Of a DNA stretch of 64,000 nucleotides, positions 14,301-25,100 are shown one piece after another. Position numbers and translations under genes: made by a program. The notes below the pieces were generated by a model. That model saw only the letters and a program-made list of their open reading frames with translations. It did no database searches and was not told the origin of the DNA. Every line of letters starts with the position of its first letter. Position 1 is the first letter of the stretch. The stretch lies in the NCBI GenBank assembly GCA_013399875.1, contig VXAZ01009653.1:103182-167181 (forward strand), written 5' to 3'. This DNA is from Gymnorhina tibicen (Eukaryota; Chordata; Aves; Passeriformes; Artamidae).

Positions 14301-16466
14301 GGAAGCTGATGTCCCTTCTCTCACCCACTGTGGCCACATGTCCCTGGGGAAGCTGGCTGTGGCTTGTAGGGCAGGAGCATTTTCAAAGCTCCCCGAAAAT
14401 GGATTGTTTCACAACAGGAACTGTGACAGGTGCCCATGGGGCTGCCTGTGCAGCAGTGGGAGGGACCTCTCCCCCCATCAGGGTTTCTTTTGGGAGCTGA
14501 CAGTTCCCACTCCAAGTCCTGGGAGATGACTCAGAGGCAGCCATCCTCCTTGTGCCTTCCTCCTCCTCCCTACCTTCTGGACAAACTATTTTGGAGCTGC
14601 ACCACGCAGGGAGGGACCCTGCCTGCCCCATAGGGGTGGTACCTTTGACCAGAAGCTAAAGAAACACCTAAAAGGAAAAGTGGAGACTCTGTTGTGGCTG
14701 CTCAGTGGAAATGCAGAGAGTCAACAGCAGGTTTGCTTCCCCTTCCAGTTCTGGATCCTGCCCAGCATCCTCGGCAGCTCCATCCTCTACATCCTCTCTG
14801 ATGACCAGTGGGAAACCATCTCAGCCTGGATCTATGGCTTTGGCTTGTCCAGCCTCTTCATTGTCTCCACCATCTTCCACACCATCTCCTGGAAGAAGAG
14901 GCATCTCAGGTATCATCCCTGCAAGCATCCCTCAGGGCTCGGGAAGGGGGAGAGGGTCCAGATGCCCCCAGTGCTGTGACCCATCTGTCCGTCCTGCAGG
15001 ACTGTGGAGCACTGCCTGCACATGTTTGACAGGATGGTGATCTACTTCTTCATCGCCGCGTCCTACGCTCCCTGGTGAGTTGCTGGTGGCTGGGGGCCTT
15101 CACCTGGCCCCACTGAAGGGGAAAAAAATCAGTCTGGTTAAAATAAATAGGGTTTCCCTCTCTGGCTTTGCCTCTTCTCGAGGCTGTACCTTACCCCTTT
15201 CCACAAAACCTTCACATCCTATAGATTTCAACCACTTAAAGTTACAAGTTGGGATGACCCTTTGGTGGGACAGCCTTGGGGCTGAGGGGGTGAGCCCAGT
15301 CCCGGGTGCTGCCCTAGACCCGCCTCACCACAGACCTGGGTCTTGCAGGTTGAACCTGAGGGAGTTGGGTCCCTGGGCCTCCCACATGCGCTGGATCATC
15401 TGGATCATGGCATCTATCGGGACCGTCTACGTTTTCTTCTTCCATGAGCGGTGAGTGCCTGCACCCGGCCCCGAGCTCGTGGGCGTGTGGGGCCCGGGAC
15501 GCGGAGCAGGGATGTGCTGCCATGAGTTGCTTCCTCCACGCGGTGGCACCAAATAAAAAGCCAAAGGCCCCAGACGGCTGCCCCCAGGTCCCGAGTGCCT
15601 GGTCCCAAGCCGTGAGGACGTGGGACCTGCTGTGGTGGCACTGCCACCCCTTTCCCTGTAGCACGGCTGCGGAAACTGCAAGCGTAGAACTCAACCTCCC
15701 TCTGCCCCTGCTCCAAGCTGCCTCTCTGTCTGCCGCAGGTACAAGCTGGTGGAGCTGGTGTGCTACGTTATCATGGGCTTCTTCCCCGCCTTGGTCATCC
15801 TCTCCATGGTAAGCCCCTGCTTGCTTGGGCTCGGCGTGAGGGACAAATCCCCGGAGGGATTTGAAAGCCCGGCACAGTTTGTGCCCGGGGGGTTGGTGCA
15901 GTCTCTGGTCTGTCTGATGGATAAAGCCATCCCCGATATGATGTGGCTCAGCTTGGTTTTGCAGGTGCTTTGGGTGCCCAGCAGGCACCACATGCATCTC
16001 CCCCAGGCCCCTGCCTGGGCTCCGTTGTGATGAAATTGTAGGGTGACAGAATCATAGAATGGTCTGGTTTGGGAGGGACCTTAAAGATCATCCAGTTCCA
16101 ATTCTCCCAGGGCCGCTGGGTCCCTGCTGTCTTGCTGGAGAGGAGAGGGTAGCAGAAGGCAGAGAAGTCCTGAGGTGCAGCTGGACAACACTTCTGGTCT
16201 TAATGGGGTGGTGGGGAGAGGGCAGACGCCCCTTGGCCTCACTGAGCCCCTCCTGCTCCCAGCCCAACAGGGACGGCCTCCCCGAGCTGGTGGCCGGTGG
16301 GTTCTTCTACTGCCTGGGCATGGTGTTCTTCAAAAGCGACGGCCGCATCCCCTTCGCCCACGCCATCTGGCACCTCTTCGTGGCCATCGGAGCTGGCATC
16401 CACTACTACGCCATCTGGAGGTACCTCTACCGGCCCGGAGCGCTGGACACCAAAACGTCCCGGTAG
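2288..16466 (+). CDS. MMD2: MMD2, monocyte to macrophage differentiation-associated 2 (PAQR family)
   Basis: Seven coding exons join in frame into 246 residues: 2288-2334, 14023-14104, 14749-14909, 15000-15074, 15349-15450, 15739-15808, 16263-16466 (TAG). All introns are GT-AG. The start [16 protein letters not shown] matches the known MMD2 N-terminus and separates it from MMD. The exon 2 start FMNHRVP is shared by both paralogues. About seven hydrophobic segments are visible, near residues 44-60, 68-90, 108-122, 135-152, 158-179, 188-203 and 210-230. The PAQR signature residues are present: S83-x-x-x-H87 in STIFH, D107 in DRMVIYFF, and H212/H216 in HAIWH. MMD2 is known as PAQR10, a Golgi-located membrane protein linked to Ras signalling. 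The longer human isoform has an insert after FFFHER, and I see no equivalent here. The gene lies in the same orientation upstream of RADIL. Confidence 0.96.
4340..4760 (+). repeat. CR1 LINE 3' fragment
   Basis: The segment carries recognisable CR1 3'-region text, including caggtccagagaag, ggagctg, aggctgcccagggaagtgg and ggttggactcgatctt. It ends in aattctgtgattccat, the CR1-type tail. The copy is in plus orientation, 5'-truncated and diverged, with no intact reverse transcriptase frame. Confidence 0.85.
9751..10758 (+). other. long unassigned open frame inside MMD2 intron 1
   Basis: The frame runs 335 codons from ATG at 9751 to a stop at 10758. It stays open upstream to a GTG codon at 9529, giving 409 codons. 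The translation is rich in proline, serine and glutamine and shows no domain, signal peptide or membrane segment that I recognise. There is no promoter or splice context, and the antisense strand also has open stretches. It is most likely a chance open frame in stop-poor DNA. I list it because of its length, not as a gene call. Confidence 0.15.
16046..16115 (-). repeat. CR1 3'-end fragment in MMD2 intron 6
   Basis: The stretch agaatcatagaatggtctgg followed by gggaccttaaagatcatcca is the complement of the CR1 3' terminus. About 70 bases are recognisable. It lies about 150 bases upstream of the last MMD2 exon and does not touch the splice site. Confidence 0.85.
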
Positions 16467-19300
16467 AAGCCTTAAGGACATTGTTTGTGCCACCTGGCAC
16501 ATGGGGACACGGAGGGCAGCGGGGACACGGCCTGCACCGTGGGCTCGCCCCAAACCACCCCCTGGCCCCATGGACAGCAGCCCTTGGTGCCCTTCCTGCG
16601 CAGACAGGAGAGCCCGGAGGTTGATTTTAGATATTTTTCTTTTTTAACCTCGGGAACTGGGGTTTTTTTTAGGCAAAGGTTTCAGAACACAGTGACTGAT
16701 GGGGCTGTGGGTGATAGGGGAGTCACCACTCGCTGGGATCTTCGCTCACTCACCTGGTCTTGAGCATCCCACGGCACTGGGAACCTTGGCCCCACATGTC
16801 CCTGGCTATGACACCCTGGGTTTGGCTACTGGAGTGCTTAGCGTGTGCCACCAAGGGGACTGGAGGAGTCAGGATGAGGGGAGAGACCCAGGGGTGGAAA
16901 GGGATGTGGTGACACCCCTGCACCACCTGGACTCAGCTCCTAAATGGTCCTAAGTCATGTCAGCATTAACTGCTCCATCCCAAGTCCTTGAGGGGATGGT
17001 CCATACTCAACAAGCCTTACAAGAGATTGAAACTTGAATCTCTTCCAGGGTGTCCCAGTGCCCGAGCACCAGGAAACCCTTCCTCTAAGCCAATATTAAG
17101 TGCACAACTCAGTACATCCCCCCTAGACGGACACTGGGATCCCCTACGGACTTTTTCTCCCTGGAGTGATTGGTTTTCCTCTCCACCCTCGATGCCAGTG
17201 GCAGCCTGAAGCATGGCCCTGCTCCCAGACTCTGCTGCACGTGTGCCTTCAGCAGGGAGCAGAGCTGGGATCCGGCTCTTGGCATCTGCCTGACTGGGGT
17301 CAGCCCATCCACTTCAGGGGATTCCCTTTCTCCTCGAGGGAGGGAAGTGAACCTCCTTGGACTGGGATCACCGGGCTACCTGCCTTCTCTGCTCCCATTT
17401 TGCTGATGAACCTATTGCTCATCAGATTAATTCCACTTTGCAAACAAATTCTGGCATTCCCAGGATTGCTGCAGGGCAGGAATGCATCCACGTGATGCTT
17501 GGAGGCGAGCTGTGACGGAGAGATCCCAGTGATGCTCTGTTTTAAAATGCCTGACCACAGCCACACAGCACTAACACAGGATAACGAGACATGGAACATC
17601 CATCCAGCTGTTGGGAGCAGCAGAACGGGAAAACCACACCTGACCCTGCTCCCCAAACACCCTGGCAGAGCTGCTGGAGCCAGGAGGGTGTGGTGTGTGC
17701 TGGGCTGTGCCTGCACCTTCCCCATCAGCCCCTGAAGGCATCGATTGCCCATCACCTCTTTTTGGCCTTTGATTAATCACAGCTGCAGCCTCTGGCACGA
17801 CGTGGCAAGCGAAGGAGATTTACGGCCACCATCCCACACCTCCCCTTCCTCCGGCAGCATTCCAGGGAGCCGAGCTCCCGGCTCTGCCCCACCTCCCGCA
17901 GAGCTTAGGGCCCCCCAGCCTGTGGCACCCCGGGACTGGCTCTCCAGGGCTGTGCCATTTTGCAGCAAATTACCAAAGAGGAAGCATCTGGATACTCACC
18001 CCCTCCTGACGTGGTGGCTGTGGTCGCCAGGCTGGCAAAAATATCCGGTGGGTTTTCACTTCCACTGGCAGAAGGTTCCCGTAAAAGGCTCTGGGAGCTG
18101 TACCCGGCACCCCAGCCTGGCGTGGGGCTGCTGGAGGTCGGTGCCCAGGGGGTGACGGGTGGTCTTAGAGACGGGGGTGAACGAGCTGGTGTGAGCCCAG
18201 ACTGTGCTGCTGCCTCTGCCCAGCCCTGGCCCTGTCACCTGCTGCAGATGGAGGGGTGGAGAAGGACAAGCTGTGAGTAACCAGCAGTTGATGGAGCGTA
18301 TCTGGGGTGGGAATGGCAGGATACAGAGATCCCAGGATGGGAGATGCCCTATTTTCTGTCTGGCAAGTCATTACCCTTCTCCGTGCCTCAGTTTCCCCGT
18401 CTGTAAAATGGGGGCGAAGACACTGACCTACCTCACAGGGCTCGTGTGAGGACCCCGTGGAGCACTTGGAGGGCAGCCAGTGCTTCCCAAACACCTGCTT
18501 CAATTTTCACTGTCTGGGGGACCGGGTTCCCAGAGCCAGCGTGGGGCACGGTGACAACCTCAGCTCAGTGTGCCTGGCTCTCCTTCCCCTCTGTCACTAA
18601 ATCCCACAGGAACCACCCTGGGGCCAGACCATGCAAACAGCAGTCCCAGCCACAGGCAAATGTCCCCTGGCAGGGGCTGAGGATGCCCAGGGACCACCAA
18701 CCACCGTGTTTTGTCCGTAGGCTTCGTCCCAAGGGATTTATCTCGGAAACTGTTTTGCCATTGCGATCTTTTGGCCCTAAATCTGTCCCGAGGGCTCCTG
18801 AGGCACAGGGAGGTGCCAGAAGGACATTTCTGAGGCTGCTTCATCCCGGTCTCCTGCTGAAAATCCAGGGCAGGACAGATGCCTGGGCAGGAATGGATGG
18901 CTGGGCTCTGTTGGGAACATCGCCACCCTGCCTTCAGCCCGGATTTGCTGAGCAGGCTTCTCTGTAATTGAGAGGCTCCCCCTCTTCTCTTACTCCTAAA
19001 TCCTCCCCTTGCAAAGCAGGATGGGGAACACAGAGCAGGTTATCGGATTGTCCTCCTATTTTATACTAATTTTAAATGACTCATAACATTCAGGATGTTT
19101 GTGGAGGAGGGCTTGAGGGATCTTTTTAGCATCTCATGTTTTTCACCATCCATCCTTGTTCAATCAGTATTTTATATTTAACACAGTATTGGGTCAAATA
19201 CAAACAAACGTAAGGAAGATAATGCTAGTGGGTATTGTTTCCTGTGGAGTAGGATCGAAATAAAAACTCAAGATACCTCACTCTTGACTGCTTGTTAAAT
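16467..19300 (+). other. MMD2: probable MMD2 3' UTR and downstream flank
   Basis: No coding exon is seen after the MMD2 stop. The first canonical AATAAA signals on the plus strand that I found are at 19259-19264 and 19329-19334, in an AT-rich stretch beginning near 18970. That suggests a 3' UTR of about 2.8 kb. Transcript data would be needed to place the end, and use of an earlier variant signal cannot be excluded. Confidence 0.4.
18360..18480 (+). repeat. MIR/CORE-SINE-like relic
   Basis: The series gtgcctcagtttccccgtct, gtaaaatggggg, then ctacctcacagggct and gtgaggacc follows the order of the MIR core and its 3' part. The match is to an ancient tRNA-derived SINE family shared across amniotes. 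It sits in the presumed MMD2 3' UTR. No internal promoter boxes or target duplication were resolved. Confidence 0.65.
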
Positions 19301-19334
19301 CAAAATTACTTCCCCTGCAGCATCTGGAAATAAA
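19259..19334 (+). promoter_or_regulatory. MMD2: candidate MMD2 poly(A) signals
   Basis: Two AATAAA hexamers lie at 19259-19264 and 19329-19334. The second is followed by the T-rich cctgttttctacctg. They are the first canonical signals after the MMD2 stop, so they are candidates only. Confidence 0.35.
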
Positions 19335-19460
19335 CCTGTTTTCTACCTGACTCATCCCACACGGCATTGGTCCCTGGCGAGGAGAGGAGCCACTCAACCA
19401 ACTGCAGGGTGCTGGGATGCTGAGCACTGACTCACCTTGGTGCAGGGGTGGCATTGCCCA

Positions 19461-19499
19461 ACAAACAAACAAACAAACAAACAAACAAACAAATAAATA
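19461..19499. repeat. (AAAC)n microsatellite
   Basis: About nine units of a four-base acaa/aaac repeat end in aaataaata. This is a simple repeat. Confidence 0.97.
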
Positions 19500-20412
19500 C
19501 GTGAGTTTGCTGACAGTGCCCCCGTGCCCAGAGGCGCTGGCTGAAAGGCTCATCAGCATCTCTTCAGCGCAGAGCCCTCCACGCCTGCTCCAGCCCTGCC
19601 ATTTCCCCTCCTCCATGGCTGAGTCAGAAGCCGGGGTGTGGAGCCCCAGGGCTGGCGCTGCAGGGGGATGCAGGATGCCAGAGCCACGGGGGAGCAGAAA
19701 ACCTGTGGCGGACCGGGCAGAGGGTAAGCACAGCTCGCTGCTGAGCCCACCGGGGAACCCCACCATCACCCAGCAGCTCCCACCAGCCTCTCCCGTGGGC
19801 ACTGGCTCCTCTTGGAGGGGGAGAATTTGCCCCGTGCTGGAGCTGCCTGGCCTGGGCTCTGCACATCCATTGTCTGCCCTCTCTGCCATAATTATACAGG
19901 GCTGAATTGCCCCCCAGGCTGCCACGCTCAGCGGCTTTCCCAGAAAGCCAGGGAGGGTTCCCTGCTTCCAGGGGCAGCTGAACTCACCCTGAAACCTGAC
20001 CCACAACTTCCACCTCGCCCATCATTTCTTTGCTGCTGGCGATTGGGCTGGACTGGGAGGCCTCCTGACTTTGCTTTGCTTTGGTGCTGTCATTCCCAGA
20101 CGGTGTCTGGGTGGCAGAATCGCCTTCCCACCCAGAGCACCCGGCACCCCTGGACGGGGAAACACCCCTTTACTGAGAGGAGATGTTTTCACCAAGGCCA
20201 GCAGAGCAACAGTGACCATCTCGACTTGAACAACTGCCCAGTGCAGTCACGATCTATCCCTTACTCCTTTCAGGCACCAGCCTGTGTGCAGCCTCAGCAG
20301 TCTCCAGGTCAGCTCCGGAGCTGGTTTGATAAAACCTGTTTGGTCAAAGCCAGCCTGTGCAACTGAGGCACCACTGCCTGCACAGCCCTGCCTGGCTCGC
20401 TCCTGGCATTTT

Positions 20413-20925
20413 CAAAGAATCCTAGAAAGGCTTGGGTTGGAAGGAACCTTAAAGCTCATCTTGTTCCAATCCCCTGCCATGGGCAAGGACACCTCCCACT
20501 AGACCAAGTTGATCAAAGCCACTTCCAACCTGGCCTGGAACACTTCCAGGGTTGAGGCAGCCACAGCTTCTCTGGGCAACCTGTGCCAGGGCCTCACCAT
20601 CCTCACAGGCAAGAATTTATTCCCAATATCCCATCTAACCTTGCCCTCCGTCAGTGGGAATCTATTCCTCCTTGTGCTGTGACTCCATGCCCAAAGTCCC
20701 TCTCCAGCTCTCTTGGAGCCCCTTTAGGCCCTGGAAGAGGCTCTAAGATCTCCCTGTAGCCTTCTTTTTTCCATCCTGGTCACCTCCAGCTCTCCCAGCC
20801 TGGCTCCATAGGAGAGGTACTCCAACCCTCGGAGCATCGTCGCAGCCTCATTCCAACAGCTCCACGTCTTTCTGTGCTGAAGGCCCCAGCGCTGCACGCA
20901 GCGCCCCGGGTGGGATCCCAGAGAG
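20413..20925 (-). repeat. CR1 LINE fragment, about 0.5 kb
   Basis: The segment begins with a diverged CR1 end (aatcctagaaaggcttgggt, then ggaaccttaaagctcatc). It continues through typical reverse-complement CR1 text: gacacctcccactagacc, cacagcttctctgggcaacc, gccagggcctcaccatcctc and ctccccagcctggctccata-like wording. It runs directly into the GC-rich island at about 20930. It is 5'-truncated with no coding capacity. Confidence 0.92.
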
Positions 20926-20929
20926 CGGG

Positions 20930-21830
20930 GCAAAACCCCCCTGCCCCATCCCGACCCTTCTCTCCCCGGCGCGGTCCCTGCGGGGCGGTGCCGGTGGCGG
21001 CCGCGGGGAGGCGCCGGTGCCGCTGTCGCTCCGCCCCGGCGGGACGGGACCGGCCCGAGGTCCCCGCGCAGCCCCGGCGGCTCCGGGCGCTGCCGCCGCC
21101 GGGGTCGCGCCGNNNNNNNNNNNNNNNNNNNNNNNNNNNNNNNNNNNNNNNNNNNNNNNNNNNNNNNNNNNNNNNNNNNNNNNNNNNNNNNNNNNNNNNN
21201 NNNNNNNNNNNNNNNNNNNNNNNNNNNNNNNNNNNNNNNNNNNNNNNNNNNNNNNNNNNNNNNNNNNNNNNNNNNNNNNNNNNNNNNNNNNNNNNNNNNN
21301 NNNNNNNNNNNNNNNNNNNNNNNNNNNNNNNNNNNNNNNNNNNNNNNNNNNNNNNNNNNNNNNNNNNNNNNNNNNNNNNNNNNNNNNNNNNNNNNNNNNN
21401 NNNNNNNNNNNNNNNNNNNNNNNNNNNNNNNNNNNNNNNNNNNNNNNNNNNNNNNNNNNNNNNNNNNNNNNNNNNNNNNNNNNNNNNNNNNNNNNNNNNN
21501 NNNNNNNNNNNNNNNNNNNNNNNNNNNNNNNNNNNNNNNNNNNNNNNNNNNNNNNNNNNNNNNNNNNNNNNCGCGGGGGCGGGGGGGGGGCGAAGGCGGA
21601 CCATACCCCAGGGACCCCCCTTTCCCGGGGGGCAGCTCCCCGCTGTTGCGGCCCCGGACACCCTCGCTGGGTCGGGCGGGAGCGTTTGCTTCTCGTCCCC
21701 TGGGAGCCGGAGGCGGGAGGAGCGCGGCGGTCGGGGCTTGTCCGGTTGCCGTGGGAGACCCGCGCTGCCCGCGGAAGGGCTGTGCCGGGAACCGCAGCGC
21801 CCGGGGGTCCCTGTCCCATGGCCCGGCACA
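20930..21830 (+). promoter_or_regulatory. CpG island, candidate RADIL promoter / non-coding first exon
   Basis: Extremely GC- and CpG-rich sequence flanks the 459-base gap on both sides. It is the strongest CpG island between the MMD2 stop and the first RADIL coding exon at 28605. The RADIL translation start lies just after a splice acceptor at 28577, so a non-coding exon must exist upstream. This island is the best candidate for it. Assignment to RADIL is inference. Confidence 0.45.
21113..21571. other. assembly gap, 459 N
   Basis: A run of N interrupts the CpG island. The true length is unknown. Open frames that cross it on both strands are artefacts of reading N as coding. Confidence 1.
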
Positions 21831-22195
21831 CGGGGAGCCTTCCCCACACTGCCTGTCCCCGGGGGTCCGTGTTCCATTGCACATCCCTTGGGATCCTTCT
21901 CTCCATCGCATGCCCCGTGGAATCCGCCCCGTTCCATGCCCCTTGGGCTCCTTCTCCCCACTGAACGCTCCTTGGAGTCCTTGTCCGCATTCCATGCCCC
22001 TTAGGATCCGTCTCCCCGCTGCACGCTCCTTGGGATCCTTCTCCCGGTCGCATGCATGCCCCTTGGGCTTCTTCTCCCCCTTGCACACTCCCTGGGATCC
22101 CTCTCCCCATTCCATACCCCTTGGGATCCTTCTCCCCGTTGCATGCCTCTTGGGATCCTTGTCCGCTTGCACAACCCTTGGGATCCCACTGCTAT
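21795..22195. repeat. degenerate minisatellite, unit about 29-30 bp
   Basis: About a dozen imperfect head-to-tail copies share the core ccccttgggatccttctccc and a spacer of the type cattccatg or gttgcatg. Copies differ by substitutions and small indels. The minus-strand frames translate it into repeating RGEGSQG- and RDPKG-like peptides, which are a by-product and not a gene. Confidence 0.85.
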
Positions 22196-25100
22196 CCCAC
22201 ACCCCCCATTTCACCTGTATTCAGCTGCCTGCGACTGTGGTGGCATCCCAGGCCGTGGCAGGGAGGTGCTGAGATGATCTGTGTCCCTGTGAGGCTGGAG
22301 CAGTTTCATGCTGAGTTGTAACTTCAGCAGAGAAAACTCAGGGGAGTTTGCTACTTGCTCGGGAAGTGCCTATTTTCAGCTCTCTCCAGGACCAGTTAAT
22401 TATCGCTGGAAAAAAAAAAAATTACTGCTAAGGTCTTATAATTAGGCAGCCTACGGAGACCGTGGAGCTCGAGAGGCAGCAGAAAGCAAATGCTCTTTGT
22501 GCAGTGTTTCTGGGGTGTGTGCGTGAATAGAGCTGCCCGGGCAGAGGGCTGGCATTTGCCCTGGTGCATTACCGGAGAGCTGGTGCACGTTGGCGGCTCA
22601 ACAGACCCTGCAAAATAATTACATGGGGGGAAAAAGCAAGAAAAGAAAACCGCTGAAAGGACTCCTGTTGTCCTTGTGGAATCAGGTCCCGAACTGTTAC
22701 AATGTTTGTGGAGCGATAGCTGCCTTTGGGACGAGCTGTTCGCGTTTGCGGGACCGGGGCTGCCTTCCCACCTTGTCTGGACAGTCCCGGGGCCGCGGGG
22801 TCCGGGCTGCGGCGGGGTGCCTGCTGCTAAGAATAACATGGTAAGGAGTTTACCCGCCCTGATCCGGCTAAAGACGGCACCGAGGCAGCCACGGACATCA
22901 TCAGCCTCCGATCTGCCCCTAGATTAGATGGATAAAACTCACACAAGGAAAGGCCGGGCTCTGGAGCGGAGACTTGATCCCGAAAGGGAGGGAGCGGGGG
23001 CTCCGGGCTCAGAGCGGAGGGGTTTGGGTTTTGCCCCGGCAGCCTGGGCTGTGGGGACGGGATCTGCAGAGGGGCACGATCTGGAGCAGAGGGGCAGGAT
23101 TTGGAACAGAGGGGCAGTATTTGGAGCCCAGGAGCGCGCGTCAAAGCCACCGCGTCCAGGGCGTTCTCATTTCCTTTGCTCTCCGAGTTCTAATTTGTTC
23201 CACATTGCAGTGCCGGGGCGGCCTCTCCCTCCACTTGCAGCATCCAGGCTGCGGTCGGTGCCGTTAGTCCGAGGCCGCCACTCCAGCGCTTTCCATCCGA
23301 AAAAAAAAAAAAAAAAGGGAAAGGAGGAAAAACAAAAAAGAGAAAATTTTCAAACAAAGATCTGAGGAAACAGCTTTTCTGGTTCCTGTTCTGGGATGGT
23401 TATAGCTGAAATCTCGCCACCCATCCGTGTGCTGGGGTGAGCCCCGGGGAAATTCCAGATGATTAAAAAGTGTTTTAATAGTGTTGTTGCTCTTCCCAAA
23501 AGGGAATAAGATGACCTGGTAGCCACAGGTTGATTGGCTTGATAGCATCCCCCCGGGGAGAAGAAGGAGAAACCTGGCTCAGGCTTGAATTGATTAAAGA
23601 CTTCAGCACCAGGAATAAATTCCTGCCATTCAACGTGGCTATATGGAAAATAACTCCTGGCAAGTAGAAATTATTTCAGTCTCCAACATGAGAGGTGACT
23701 CTTTGGCTGTAATACACTTCTGAGAAGCACTTGAGTTATGGGAGGTGATATTCTTGTAAAAATCTGCACTTTCCAGTATTAAAAAAGTCAATCCAGTCCA
23801 GTATTTAGAGCTGACATTACACAGTGTCAAGAAAGCCGGTATTAAATAAACGTGATCCATTTCCAAGGCAGTTATCAGGGAGATTATCACTGCTGGGCAC
23901 TGTGAGCTGGTAACATGCACTTGGTGTTTTTATCACTAATATGGAAGAAAGGAGATGGAAATGATTTCTGGAAAAACCTGGATCTGACCCAGAGCAGCTG
24001 AGTGTTAATGGTCTGTACAAATCCGGATGGTAAACTGGATGAGTGAAAGGCATCCTAACCGGAGCAGAATGGAACATGGAAATCTTTTACACCCAAAAAT
24101 AATAACTGTGGCTGTACGTGGTTTCCTGTCCCTAATCTGGATGGTAAATTCTCAGCTGGAGCTGCTTGCAGACGCTGGGAGAGGCAGCACAGGGGTTCAC
24201 CAGCGAGCAGTTTGGGGGGTGGCTGCCTGTCTGTCCCCATTTCTGCCCTGAAGAATTGAAAATTTTCAGGATAATGTGAAATTTGGCTCTGGGAAAAAAA
24301 TAAAGAAAGCAGTTATTTGCGATTCTGGTCAGAACCAAATTTGGGCTTATGGCAGCCAATCCAATCTTTCCTTCTCAGCAGAGGAGATGTGGAGTCTGAG
24401 GGGAAGGGACCAAAGGGCTGCAGAAAGGGTCTTACAGCTGGAGAGGAGGGGGCCATCCAGTTAGGTCCACTCATAAATCAAATTGAAGAGGGAAGGGGAG
24501 GGCTTGGCAAAAGCATCTAAATACTCTCACAGAGGAGAGAATACATGGTAGCCAAATGCTTGTTAATTGAGCAGAGAAAAGATGGCAAGAATCAATATCT
24601 GGCAGCTGAGGGCAGACACGTTGGAAATAAGGCATAAATATTTTACCAGGAGCAGCGATTAATCACCAGAAGAAACGTGAAGCAGCAGAGGTGGGGTCAG
24701 CACCTCTTTGCCTTTCGCATCACGGCCCCGCAGAGTTTCTCCCGGGGTTGGGCTGGCAAGAGGGACTGGATCGAACCAGACCGGGGCCCTGGTTAGGTGA
24801 TTTAATTAGAGGCATTTATCTTTAATCATGGTGGAGCCACGGAAAAGAGTAGTTCTTGTGCCCTGATGGCTTTTTCCGAGGAACACCCGTGATATTGGCA
24901 GGTGCTTCTTTCAGCTTTGTCTCTTGGTTACCAGTGGTTGTGTTCTCGCAGATCTGCGGTGGGAAGGTGAGGGGACAGTGCTCGGTGGCTCTTCTTGATG
25001 TCCAGCAAAACAGGCTGAGATTCAGGAACACAAATCTCAGTGAGCAGCCCAGCGTGCTGTGGCTGCTGGGGGAAGGAGCTGCTCCAGGGCTTGCTGTCCA

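Noticed and set aside
15451..15738. Alternative MMD2 exon extension as in the longer human isoform
   Set aside because: The sequence before the 15739 acceptor shows no similarity to the human insert, and in-frame continuation is not supported.
19461..19499. Regularly spaced short repeat as a possible array
   Set aside because: It is a plain four-base microsatellite with no spacers.
20724..22214. Open frames of 315-496 codons on both strands around 20.7-22.2 kb
   Set aside because: They cross the 459-N gap, where N is read as coding. Outside the gap they translate CR1, CpG-island and minisatellite DNA.
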